A stretch of DNA of 64,000 nt from Streptomyces fructofermentans. Its GTDB lineage: Bacteria; Actinomycetota; Actinomycetes; Streptomycetales; Streptomycetaceae. The position numbers and the translations under genes are program-made. Below the pieces are notes generated by a model. That model saw only the letters and a list, made by a program, of their open reading frames with translations, was not told the DNA's origin and ran no database searches. The stretch lies in the NCBI RefSeq assembly GCF_014651055.1, contig NZ_BMWD01000003.1, positions 225,575 through 289,574 of the forward strand, given 5' to 3'. Shown piece by piece: positions 36,190 to 44,155 of the stretch (its first letter is position 1; each line of letters starts with the position of its first letter).

Positions 36190-38295
36190 GTGTCCACCCC
36201 GCCCGACTCCGCCGTGTCCGACGGCCCCCTCTCCCGTGAGCGCTCCCATCTCGCCGGTTCCCGCGCGGCCCTGCGTGCCATGCGCGAGGACGTCGAGTCG
36301 CTCGACATCCGGGACGTCACCGCGAACTGGGTCAACGCGGAAGTCCTCGCCCGGCAGATCGACGACCGCATCAAGGCCCTGGCCGACCTCTCCCACACCC
36401 CGCTCTTCTTCGGCCGCCTCGACTACCTGCACGCGGTGGGCGCCGACCTGGCCGAGGGTGCACGGGGCGAGCGCTTCTACATCGGGCGCCGCCACGTGCA
36501 CGACGCGAACGGCGACCCCATGGTCATCGACTGGCGCGCGCCCGTGTCCCAGCCGTTCTACCGGGCCTCGAGGAAGACCCCCATGGACGTCGCGCTGCGC
36601 CGCCGCTTCGGATACACGGGCGGCGACCTCACGGCGTACGAGGACGAGCACCTCTCCGACCCGGCCGAGGCCGAGGCCACCAGCAAGCTGCTCCAGCAGG
36701 AGATCGAGCGCCCCCGCGTGGGCCCGATGCGCGACATCGTGGCGACGATCCAGCCCGAGCAGGACGAGATCGTACGGTCCGGTCTGGGCGGCACGGTCTG
36801 CGTGCAGGGAGGGCCGGGCACCGGGAAGACGGCCGTCGGCCTGCACCGCGTCGCGTATCTGCTGTACGCCCACCGCGACCGGCTCGCCCGCACCGGCACC
36901 CTGGTCATCGGGCCGAACGCGTCCTTCCTGCACTACATCGAGCAGGTTCTGCCCGCGCTCGGCGAGTTGGACGTCCGGCAGGCGACGGTCGACGACCTGG
37001 TCGCGCATGTGGAGGTCCGCGGCACGGACGACGCGGCGGCCGCGGTGGTCAAGGGCGACGCGCGGATGGCCGAGGTGCTGCGCCGGGCCGTCCGCGCGCA
37101 CGTGACCCTGCCGACCGAGCCCGTCGTGGTCGTGCGCGGCTCGCGGCGCTGGCGCGTACCGGCCCATGAACTGGAGTCCATCGTCCGGGAGTTGCTGGAC
37201 CGGGACATCCGGTACGGCGCGGCCCGCGAGGCCCTCCCGCAGCGGATCGCGCACACCGTGCTGGTGCAGATGGAACGCTCCGGCGAGGCGCCGGACGACC
37301 GGGTGCAGGACGCCGTCGCCCGGAACACGGCGGTGAAGGCCGCCGTCAAGGCGATCTGGCCGCCCGTCGACCCCGCGCGGCTGGTCCTGCGGCTGCTCTC
37401 CGACGCGGAGTACCTGGCCGGGCACGCCGAGGGGATCCTCACCGACGACGAGCAGCGGACGATCCTCCGGACCAGGCCGGGGCGCTCGCCGAAGACCGCC
37501 GCGTGGTCGGCCGCGGACGCCGTACTGATCGACGAGGCCACGGATCTCGTCCAGCGCACGCACTCGCTCGGGCACGTGGTGCTCGACGAGGCCCAGGACC
37601 TCTCCCCGATGCAGTACCGGGCGGTGGGCCGGCGCTGCACGACCGGTTCGGCGACCGTGCTCGGCGACCTGGCGCAGGGCACGACGCCCTGGGCGACCCG
37701 GAGCTGGGAGGAGGCCCTTCGCCATCTCGGCAAGCGGGAGGCCGTCGTGGAGGAGCTGACGGCGGGTTTCCGTGTGCCGACGGACGTCATCGCGTACGCC
37801 TCGCGGCTCCTGCCCCACATCGCGCCCGGCCTCACCCCGGTGGCCTCGGTCCGCGAGAACCCGGGGTTCTTCGAGGTCCGCGAGGCCGCCGGACCCTCCG
37901 GGACCACGGCCCCCGGCACCGGGGGCCCGGCCGATGTCGTGGCCGCCTGCGAGGAGTTGCTGCGCAACGAGGGGTCCGTGGGCCTGATCGCGGCCGACGC
38001 GCGCGTGCCGCTGCTGGCCGGCGCGCTGGAGGCGGCGGGCCTGTCCCACCTCGCTCCCGGCGAGGAGACCACCCTCGCGACCAGGCTGACCCTGGTGCCC
38101 GCCTCCCTGGCCAAGGGCCTGGAGTACGACTACGTGGTGCTGGACGAGCCGCAGGCCGTGGTGGACGGCGAACCGGACGAACGCACCGGCCTGCGCCGCC
38201 TGTACGTGGCGCTGACCCGGGCGGTCTCGGGCCTGATCGTGACGCACGCGGCGCCCCTGCCGGCCCAGCTCTCCGAGGCGGCCGCCGTCCGGTAG
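36190..38295 (+). CDS. HelD/HelR-type RNA-polymerase-associated helicase
   Basis: 701-residue UvrD-superfamily ATPase. The N-terminal coiled-coil domain (about 15-75) is the part that enters the RNA polymerase channel in HelD-like proteins. Walker A is GGPGTGKTA near 207, Walker B is LDEAQD near 467, and the terminal motifs ERTGLRRLYVALTRAVSGL lie near 665-685. HelD proteins dissociate stalled or drug-bound RNA polymerase; the related HelR protects the enzyme from rifamycins. The GTG start has GGAGG 7 bases upstream. The exact subtype (HelD or HelR) cannot be settled here. Confidence 0.88.
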   Translation: MSTPPDSAVSDGPLSRERSHLAGSRAALRAMREDVESLDIRDVTANWVNAEVLARQIDDRIKALADLSHTPLFFGRLDYLHAVGADLAEGARGERFYIGRRHVHDANGDPMVIDWRAPVSQPFYRASRKTPMDVALRRRFGYTGGDLTAYEDEHLSDPAEAEATSKLLQQEIERPRVGPMRDIVATIQPEQDEIVRSGLGGTVCVQGGPGTGKTAVGLHRVAYLLYAHRDRLARTGTLVIGPNASFLHYIEQVLPALGELDVRQATVDDLVAHVEVRGTDDAAAAVVKGDARMAEVLRRAVRAHVTLPTEPVVVVRGSRRWRVPAHELESIVRELLDRDIRYGAAREALPQRIAHTVLVQMERSGEAPDDRVQDAVARNTAVKAAVKAIWPPVDPARLVLRLLSDAEYLAGHAEGILTDDEQRTILRTRPGRSPKTAAWSAADAVLIDEATDLVQRTHSLGHVVLDEAQDLSPMQYRAVGRRCTTGSATVLGDLAQGTTPWATRSWEEALRHLGKREAVVEELTAGFRVPTDVIAYASRLLPHIAPGLTPVASVRENPGFFEVREAAGPSGTTAPGTGGPADVVAACEELLRNEGSVGLIAADARVPLLAGALEAAGLSHLAPGEETTLATRLTLVPASLAKGLEYDYVVLDEPQAVVDGEPDERTGLRRLYVALTRAVSGLIVTHAAPLPAQLSEAAAVR

Positions 38296-38517
38296 CGCCG
38301 ACCGGGCGCACCGTGCGGGGCACCCGGCCCTGCGGCGGCCCGCCCGGTCCCCTGCATCCCCTGCATCCCCGACGGCCCGGCGCGCGGCGCCGGACGCGGG
38401 GCGCCGCACGGTGGAGGGCCGCCCTCGTGCCGGGTGGGTCCGGGCGGTCCGGCACCGGCGGCGCTGCGGGGTGCCGAAGCCGCCGCCGTGCGTGCGCCGG
38501 GGATCACGGGACGGCTC

Positions 38518-39210
38518 TCAGGAGGCGTCCACGGCGGCCCGCCACTCGCGCACGGCCTGCGCCGAGACCGGCCCGTGCCAGCCGCCGGGGCGGGCCGCTC
38601 CGCCGATGTGGAAGGCGTCGACACCGGCCGCCCTCAGCCGCGGCAGGTGGTCGAGGCGGAGCCCGCCGCCCACGAGGAGCCGCGGCTCGTAGCCGGGTTC
38701 GCCGCGCCTGGCCGCCTCCGCGAGCAGTGTCGGCAGGCCCTCGTCCACACCGGCCGCCGAGCCCGCGGTGAGGTACGTGTCCAGGCCGGGCAGGTCGGAG
38801 AGCCGCTTGCGCGACGCGTCACGGTCCGCGGCCCGGTCGATCGCGCGGTGGAACGTCCAGCGGCAGCCGTCCAGTTCGGCGAGCACCGCCTCCAGCGCGA
38901 CCAGGTCGGGCTCGCCCGTCCCGTCCAGGAACCCGAGCACGAACTCGTCGGCCCCCGCGGCCCGCAGTTCGCGCGCCGTCCGCACGAGCAGCCGGACGTC
39001 CCCGGCGGCGAAGCCGTCCGCCAGACGCAGCATCACGCGCAGCGGGATGCCGACGGCGGCCCTGATCCCGGCGAAGGTCTCGACCGGCGGGGTGAGTCCG
39101 TCGGCGGCCATGTCGGTGACCAGCTCCAGCCGGTCCGCGCCTCCGGCCTCGGCGGCGACCGCGTCCTCGGCGTCGAGGGCGATCACCTCCAGGACTGCAC
39201 GCTTGCTCAT
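38518..39210 (-). CDS. cutC: CutC family protein
   Basis: 230-residue TIM-barrel protein named copper homeostasis protein CutC. It opens with LEVIALDAEDAVAAEAGGADRLELV, and has the internal RVMLRLADGF, WTFHRAIDR and LLVGGGL segments of the family. The molecular function is uncertain; copper binding is disputed. GAAGAGG lies about 7 bases before the ATG. The interesting part is its upstream region: a DasR-like box lies 23 bases before the start codon, so it may belong to amino-sugar control rather than copper. Confidence 0.93.
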   Translation of the reverse strand: MSKRAVLEVIALDAEDAVAAEAGGADRLELVTDMAADGLTPPVETFAGIRAAVGIPLRVMLRLADGFAAGDVRLLVRTARELRAAGADEFVLGFLDGTGEPDLVALEAVLAELDGCRWTFHRAIDRAADRDASRKRLSDLPGLDTYLTAGSAAGVDEGLPTLLAEAARRGEPGYEPRLLVGGGLRLDHLPRLRAAGVDAFHIGGAARPGGWHGPVSAQAVREWRAAVDAS

Positions 39211-39232
39211 AGGACCTCTTCCGTCGGCGACT

Positions 39233-39248
39233 ACAGGTCTAGTCCAAT
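39233..39248. promoter_or_regulatory. DasR-responsive element (dre-like) upstream of cutC
   Basis: ACAGGTCTAGTCCAAT matches the DasR dre consensus (ASTGGTCTAGACCAST form) at 13 of 16 positions, including the GGTCTAG core. It lies between 23 and 38 bases upstream of the cutC start. Confidence 0.72.
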
Positions 39249-39380
39249 CGACAGCCTACGCGCAGAACGATCGACAGCCACGGGTATCACGATTCGCATC
39301 CGGTGCGTCACCTTCCGTCCCCGGCGGGGGCGGCGGGCGGCGGGACGACGGGTTCCGGAGGGAGGACCAGCGGGCCCGGC

Positions 39381-39463
39381 GGACGGAAGGGGACGGGTCC
39401 GGGGGACGGAACGGGACGGGTCCGGGGGACGGAACGGGACGGGTCCGGGGGACGGAACGGGAC
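39381..39463. repeat. 23-bp minisatellite
   Basis: Three full 23-bp units (39381-39403, 39404-39426, 39427-39449) and a 14-base fourth. The unit is GGACGGAACGGGAC plus GGGTCCGGG; only the first unit deviates. A 23-base period breaks any reading frame, so the region is non-coding. It lies upstream of cutC's promoter region and downstream of the MDMPI-type gene. Confidence 0.9.
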
Positions 39464-39614
39464 AGCGCGGTACGGGGCAGGACCGAGGGCGCGCGGCGGT
39501 GGCGCCGGGCGGGACGGGAGGCGCGGCGAGGAGCCGGAAGGGGGGCGGGACAGGGCTCGGCCCCGGGCCCTGCCGGTGTCCGGCACGGCCCGGGGCCACT
39601 CGCGGCGACCGCGG

Positions 39615-40286
39615 TCAGCCGTAGAGGTTGAGTTCGGCCTCGGCCGCACCCGCCAGTTCGTACCGGGTCGCCGTCAGCGGCCGCCCCGCGAAGAGGCGTA
39701 CGAGGGTCGCCGTGCCGCCCAGGTACCGGGCGGGCGGCCGCTCGCCGGACGGCGCGCCCAGCAGCAGGGGCTCGTCCACGTCGTCCAGGTCGGCGTGCAG
39801 GGCGACGAAGCCCCGCTCCCGGGTGATCCGCGCCAGCAGGTCCAGGGCGAGCCCCGCGTGGGGACCCGCGTACGCCCCGGGCTCGCCCCACGCGTCCCGC
39901 ACGTCCCCGGCATGCACCCACTCCCCCAGCCCGACCCCGTCCAGCGCACCTCCGGCCGCGGCGATCACCGGGCCCGCCCCGGTCATGCCCCGCTCCAGTT
40001 CGTCGAGGATGTCCGCGGTGGACCAGCCGTCCCGCTCGGCGATGTCCCGGGCGTTGACCGCCGGACCGAACACGCCGTCCTCGTACCGTTTCTCCACCAC
40101 CCGCGCCAGGACGGTCGAGCAGTGCGCGACGACGTGCCGCACGGTCCACCCCGGGCAGCAGGACCTGACCGCGAAGTCCTCCTCGGGCCGCCCTCTCAGG
40201 AGCGGCAGCAGCGCGTCCCGCTCGGCGGCCAGCAGCTTCCCCGGCAGTTCCGGGTCCCGTACGTCGTGCGTCTCGGCAGCAGTCAT
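39615..40286 (-). CDS. Mycothiol-dependent maleylpyruvate-isomerase-like (DinB/MDMPI) protein
   Basis: 223 residues with the DinB-like four-helix N-terminal metal-binding fold. The His residues HVVAHCSTVLA (about 51-61) and EWVHAGDVRDAWGEPG (about 122-137) are where the metal triad of the family sits. The C-terminal domain (about 150-223) is the MDMPI C-terminal type (RYLGGTATLVRLFAGRPLTA). Such proteins use mycothiol for isomerisation or conjugation; the substrate is unknown. The promoter is probably leaderless: TAGCGT ends 6 bases before the ATG. Confidence 0.85.
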   Translation of the reverse strand: MTAAETHDVRDPELPGKLLAAERDALLPLLRGRPEEDFAVRSCCPGWTVRHVVAHCSTVLARVVEKRYEDGVFGPAVNARDIAERDGWSTADILDELERGMTGAGPVIAAAGGALDGVGLGEWVHAGDVRDAWGEPGAYAGPHAGLALDLLARITRERGFVALHADLDDVDEPLLLGAPSGERPPARYLGGTATLVRLFAGRPLTATRYELAGAAEAELNLYG

Positions 40287-40292
40287 GGGCCC

Positions 40293-40298
40293 ACGCTA
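40293..40298 (-). promoter_or_regulatory. Leaderless -10 (TAGCGT) of the MDMPI-like gene
   Basis: On the minus strand TAGCGT ends 6 bases before ATG 40286. Confidence 0.55.
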
Positions 40299-40345
40299 GG
40301 ACGGGCGGCGGAGCATCGACAGGGGACAGGCGGAGAATGGCCCCC

Positions 40346-40987
40346 ATGGCCGACCTCGACGCCCTGCGCACCCGCTGGCACGACACCCTCGAACGCGCCC
40401 GCGGGACCGGCGCCCCGGACCCCGCGCCGTACGCCGACGACCTGCTGGCCCGCTGGTCGGAGCCGCAGCGCCGCTACCACACGACCGACCACCTCGCCGC
40501 GGTCCTGGACCGGGTCGACGTACTGGAGCGGTACGCGGACGACCCGGACCTGGTCCGCCTCGCGGCGTGGTTCCACGACGCGGTCTACCTCCCCGACCGC
40601 TCCGAGAACGAGGAGCGCTCCGCACGGCTCGCCGAGCGCGCCCTGCCCGAGGCCGGACTCACCCCCGCCGCGACGGCCGAGGTCGCCCGGCTGGTCCGCC
40701 TGACCGTGACGCACGCGCCGGGCGACGAGGACGCGAACGGCCAGGTCCTGTGCGACGCGGACCTCGCGATCCTCGCTGCACCCCCGGCCGCGTACGCCGC
40801 CTACGCGGCCGCCGTCCGCGAGGAGTACGCCTTCGTGCCGCCGGACGCCTTCCGCGAGGGGCGCGCGGCGGTGCTGCGCTCGCTGGCCGACCTGCCCCGG
40901 CTGTTCCGTACCCCGTACGGGGAGCGCGAGTGGGAGGGCCCGGCACGGCGCAATCTGGCGGCCGAGCTCGCCGGGACGGCGCGATGA
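40346..40987 (+). CDS. HD-domain metal-dependent phosphohydrolase-like protein
   Basis: 213 residues. The conserved His in HTTDHLAAVLDRV, the WFHDAVYLP motif (the HD pair) and RLTVTHAPGDEDANGQVLCDADLAILA outline the HD catalytic metal site. This is the family of short HD proteins of unknown substrate. The start 40346 has GGAG 10 bases upstream; ATG 40337 is an alternative. It is divergent from the MDMPI-like gene and ends 48 bases before an MFS gene on the same strand. Confidence 0.85.
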   Translation: MADLDALRTRWHDTLERARGTGAPDPAPYADDLLARWSEPQRRYHTTDHLAAVLDRVDVLERYADDPDLVRLAAWFHDAVYLPDRSENEERSARLAERALPEAGLTPAATAEVARLVRLTVTHAPGDEDANGQVLCDADLAILAAPPAAYAAYAAAVREEYAFVPPDAFREGRAAVLRSLADLPRLFRTPYGEREWEGPARRNLAAELAGTAR

Positions 40988-41035
40988 GCGGCCCCCGGCG
41001 GAATGGCGCCGCCGTGCGCGCGGTTGGCACCTGAC

Positions 41036-42280
41036 ATGCCCGTCCCGCAGCGCACCCGCATGCCCCTGGCCGTCTACGTGCTCGGGCTCTCCGTCTTCGC
41101 GCTCGGCACCAGCGAGTTCATGCTGTCCGGGCTGCTGCCGGCCGTCGCCGACGACATGGACGTGTCGATCCCGCGGGCGGGCCTGCTCATATCGGCCTTC
41201 GCGATCGGCATGGTGGTGGGCGCGCCCCTGCTGGCCGTGGCCACGCTGCGGCTGCCCAGGCGCACGACTCTGATCTCGCTCATCGCCGTGTTCGGGCTGG
41301 GCCAGATCGCGGGCGCCCTGGCCCCGAACTACGCGGTGCTCTTCGCCTCCCGCGTGGTGAGCGCGCTGGCCTGCGCCGGGTTCTGGGCGGTCGGCGCCGC
41401 TGTGGCCGTCGCGATGGTGCCGGTGAACGCGCGGGCCCGCGCTCTCGCCGTCATGATCGGCGGCCTGTCGATCGCGAACGTGCTCGGGGTGCCTGCGGGC
41501 GCCTTCCTGGGCGAGAGCCTGGGCTGGCGGTCGGCGTTCTGGGCGGTCGGCGCCGCCTCGGCGATCGCGCTCGTCGGAGTGGCCACGCTGATCCCGCGCA
41601 TCCCGCTCCCCGCGGAGAAGCCCCGTCTCGCGCGGGAGATCCGCATCTACCGGGACCGGCAGGTCTGGCTCTCCATCTCACTGATCGCGTTCGCCGCGGG
41701 CGGCGTCTTCTGCGCGTTCAGCTACCTCGCGCCCCTGCTCACGGACGTGGCCGGTCTCGACAGGAGCTGGGTTCCCGCGGTGCTCGGCCTGTTCGGCGTC
41801 GGCGCGCTCGTCGGCACCACGGTCGGCGGCCGGATCGCCGACGCGCACCTGTTCGGGGTGCTGCTCAGCGGCATCGCGGCCTCCACCGTCCTGCTCCTCG
41901 CGCTGGCGCTGCTCGGCCGGTACGCGATCGCCGCCGTCGCCCTGTCCTTCCTGCTCGGCGTCTCCGCCTTCTACACGGCCCCGGCCCTGAACGCCCGGAT
42001 GTTCAACGTCGCCGGGCAGGCCCCCACGCTGGCGGGCGCCACCACCACGGCCGCCTTCAACCTCGGCAACACGGGCGGCCCCTGGCTGGGCGGCCTGGTC
42101 ATCGACGCGGGGCTCGGCTACGCGTCCCCGGCGTGGGCCGGGGCGGCCCTCATGGTGGGGGCGGCCGCGGCGACGGCGGTCTCGCTGCGCCTGCACCGGC
42201 GCGCGTCGTCCCGGGTGGTCCTGGGTGCCACCGTCGAGACGTCCGACGAACCGATTAATGCGTTTCGTTCCACGAACTGA
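41036..42280 (+). CDS. MFS exporter, DHA1 (Cmx/CmlR-like)
   Basis: 414 residues, 12 membrane segments. The first helices and the loop GTSEFMLSGLLPAVADDMDV plus LLISAFAIGMVVGAPLLAV are those of the DHA1 branch that includes the chloramphenicol exporters Cmx and CmlR. The DHA1 motif C (the GxLxG region near residue 150, LGVPAGAFLGESLGWR) is present. Drug specificity is not established. Starts at 41036 or 41060 are possible, none with a good ribosome binding site. Confidence 0.88.
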   Translation: MPVPQRTRMPLAVYVLGLSVFALGTSEFMLSGLLPAVADDMDVSIPRAGLLISAFAIGMVVGAPLLAVATLRLPRRTTLISLIAVFGLGQIAGALAPNYAVLFASRVVSALACAGFWAVGAAVAVAMVPVNARARALAVMIGGLSIANVLGVPAGAFLGESLGWRSAFWAVGAASAIALVGVATLIPRIPLPAEKPRLAREIRIYRDRQVWLSISLIAFAAGGVFCAFSYLAPLLTDVAGLDRSWVPAVLGLFGVGALVGTTVGGRIADAHLFGVLLSGIAASTVLLLALALLGRYAIAAVALSFLLGVSAFYTAPALNARMFNVAGQAPTLAGATTTAAFNLGNTGGPWLGGLVIDAGLGYASPAWAGAALMVGAAAATAVSLRLHRRASSRVVLGATVETSDEPINAFRSTN

Positions 42281-42285
42281 TCACC

Positions 42286-42291
42286 TATCCT
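42286..42291 (+). promoter_or_regulatory. Leaderless -10 (TATCCT) of the MDMPI-GNAT gene
   Basis: TATCCT ends 7 bases before ATG 42299. Confidence 0.55.
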
Positions 42292-42298
42292 CGCGGCC

Positions 42299-43363
42299 AT
42301 GCGAGACATGGGCGGGGATCAGGTGGAGCAGGCCGTGGCGGGGGCGCTCGTGCCGCTGCGGGCGGCGGAGGGGCGCGACTGGGAGGTCGACGCGGGCCGT
42401 CTCGAATGGAGTTGCCGCCGGACGGCCGAGCACATCGCCTCGGACCTGATCGCCTACGCGGCCCAGCTCGCGGGGCGCCCCGCCGACCGGTACGTACCGT
42501 TCGACATCACCTTCGAGGACTGCGAGGGCCCCGCCGACGTGCTGGACGTCGTCGAGGCGACCGGCGCCCTGCTCGCCGCCGCCGTCCGCGCAGCCCCGCG
42601 CGAGGCGCGCGCCTTCCACCCGTACCCCTTCCGCAGCGCGAACCGCGAGGGCTTCGCCGCGATGGGGGTCGCCGAGGTGCTGCTGCACACGCACGACATC
42701 GCCGAGGGCCTGGGGCTGTCGTACGAGCCTCCGGCCGAGCTCTGCGAGGACGTGCTCACCCGGATCTTCCCGCACGTGCGGCCCGGCCCCGGACACTGGC
42801 GGACCCTGCTGTGGGCCACCGGCCGGGGCGACCTCCCGGACCGCGCGCCCCAGGACGACTGGCGCTGGAGCAACAACCTCGTCGTCCCGGCGGAGCGGCT
42901 CACGCTCCAGGGCGTCACCCCCGCGGCCGCCGCCGACCTGAACACCGGCGGGACCGGCGGCTTCGAGTGGATCGGGGGCGGCCCGTTCGAGGGGACGCGG
43001 GACGCCGCGGGCATGCTGGTCAAGGCGTACGAGGCGGGGGTGCACCGCCCCGAGTTCGGCGTCTTCGTCCTGGTGCGCCGCGAGGACGGCCGCGCGGTCG
43101 GCGGCATGGGATTCCACGGCGCCCCGGACGACGAGGGCCGCGCCGAGGTCGGCTACGACCTCGCGGAGGCGGCCCGCGGCAGCGGCTACGCCACCGAGGC
43201 CCTGAACGCCCTGTCCGCCTGGGCCCTGGCCCGCGAGGACGTCACGTCGCTCATCGCGACGGTGGACCGGGACAACTCCCCCTCCCGGGCGGTGGTCACC
43301 CGTGCCGGCTTCACCCTGTCCGGCGGGAACGAGGAGAACCACGTGTACGAGCTGCGAGGCTGA
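42299..43363 (+). CDS. Fusion of a DinB/MDMPI-like domain and a GNAT acetyltransferase
   Basis: 354 residues. The N-terminal ~185 residues look like a DinB/MDMPI domain (SCRRTAEHIASDLIAY, and MGVAEVLLHTHDIAEGLG with HTHDI as metal ligands). The C-terminal part (about 190-354) is a GNAT acetyltransferase of the RimJ/RimL type: LTLQGV at its start, and GYDLAEAARGSGYATEALNAL as the acetyl-CoA loop. The two are read in one frame with no internal stop. Start is probably leaderless. It suggests an acetyltransferase acting on or with a mycothiol conjugate, but that is a guess. Confidence 0.85.
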   Translation: MRDMGGDQVEQAVAGALVPLRAAEGRDWEVDAGRLEWSCRRTAEHIASDLIAYAAQLAGRPADRYVPFDITFEDCEGPADVLDVVEATGALLAAAVRAAPREARAFHPYPFRSANREGFAAMGVAEVLLHTHDIAEGLGLSYEPPAELCEDVLTRIFPHVRPGPGHWRTLLWATGRGDLPDRAPQDDWRWSNNLVVPAERLTLQGVTPAAAADLNTGGTGGFEWIGGGPFEGTRDAAGMLVKAYEAGVHRPEFGVFVLVRREDGRAVGGMGFHGAPDDEGRAEVGYDLAEAARGSGYATEALNALSAWALAREDVTSLIATVDRDNSPSRAVVTRAGFTLSGGNEENHVYELRG

Positions 43364-43377
43364 GGACGGCCCGCGGG

Positions 43378-43656
43378 TCACGGACCGGCGGGCTCCGCAC
43401 GCCCCTTGGGCCTGCGCAGTCCGGCGGAGTGCAGCAGCCGCACCACCTCGCGGCTGCGCACCTGCACCGCGCCCGCCCGCACGGCGTCCTCGTACCGGTG
43501 CGAGGGGATGTCGTAGTGGTCCCGCTCGAAGGCCCGGCGCGGCACGCCCAGCGAGGCCGCGAACAGGTGGAGTTCGTCGTACGAGAGGTCGCTGACGAGG
43601 TGCGACCACATCCGGCCGTGCCCCGGCCAGTCGGGCGGGTCGATGTACACGGTCAC
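43378..43656 (-). CDS. DUF4031 family protein
   Basis: 92-residue protein starting MTVYIDPPDWPGHGRMWSHL, with DELHLFAASLGVPRRAFERDHYDIP and RYEDAVRAGA. This is the DUF4031 signature; function unknown. The GTG start (43656) overlaps the previous gene's stop by four bases (GTGA), so the two are translationally coupled. Confidence 0.85.
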   Translation of the reverse strand: MTVYIDPPDWPGHGRMWSHLVSDLSYDELHLFAASLGVPRRAFERDHYDIPSHRYEDAVRAGAVQVRSREVVRLLHSAGLRRPKGRAEPAGP

Positions 43657-44072
43657 GACGAGGGCGCCCCACCGGAGCCGCCCGCCGCCGCGCCGAGCGC
43701 GCCGACCGGTGCCACCTTCACCCCGGCCTGGTGGCACACCCAGTGCGGGTCGGGCCCCAACTCCGGCTCCACCTCCAGGGCATGGGGATCGCCCGTACCG
43801 CAGACCGGGCACAGCGGCCACCGCCCGTACCGCTCCAGCAGCGCGTCCTGCACGTCCTGGGCCACCAGGCCCGCCACGTATTCCGTGCCGTCGGGCCACT
43901 GCTCCACCCACCACCGGCGCTGCGCGACCGACTCCTCGACCATCGACACGACGTCGGCCTCCGCGACCTCCCCCGAAGCGAGATCGGAGAGCACCAGCGC
44001 ACGGGCCGCGTGCAGCGCCTGCTCCAGGGGGCTTACGGGTTGCGGGGAGGGTGAGGCGTCCATACCCTCCAT
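43653..44072 (-). CDS. Hypothetical protein with a zinc-ribbon-like motif
   Basis: 139 residues. An N-terminal helical half (LEQALHAARALVLSDLASGEVAEADVVSMVEESVA) is followed by a region WPLCPVCGTGDPHALE and DPHWVCHQAG, where three Cys and two His could coordinate zinc. It overlaps the DUF4031 gene by four bases. ATG 44072 has GGAG 4 bases away; 44063 is an alternative. It is divergent from the murR-type gene. Confidence 0.72.
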   Translation of the reverse strand: MEGMDASPSPQPVSPLEQALHAARALVLSDLASGEVAEADVVSMVEESVAQRRWWVEQWPDGTEYVAGLVAQDVQDALLERYGRWPLCPVCGTGDPHALEVEPELGPDPHWVCHQAGVKVAPVGALGAAAGGSGGAPSS

Positions 44073-44120
44073 TGTGCTCCGCCCCCTCGGGCACCAGGGC
44101 CCCGCGGGGGCGGCCCGCCC

Positions 44121-44149
44121 TTGACCCCTCACCCGCCCGAAAATATCTT
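44121..44149 (+). promoter_or_regulatory. Strong leaderless promoter of the murR-murQ operon
   Basis: TTGACC (44121-44126), 17-base spacer, TATCTT (44144-44149), and the GTG start 6 bases later at 44156. This is the clearest complete sigma-70-type leaderless promoter in the window. Confidence 0.82.
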
Positions 44150-44155
44150 TCACAT

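Noticed and set aside
39381..39463. Iterons of a replication origin
   Set aside because: Short G-rich minisatellite with no Rep or DnaA-box context.
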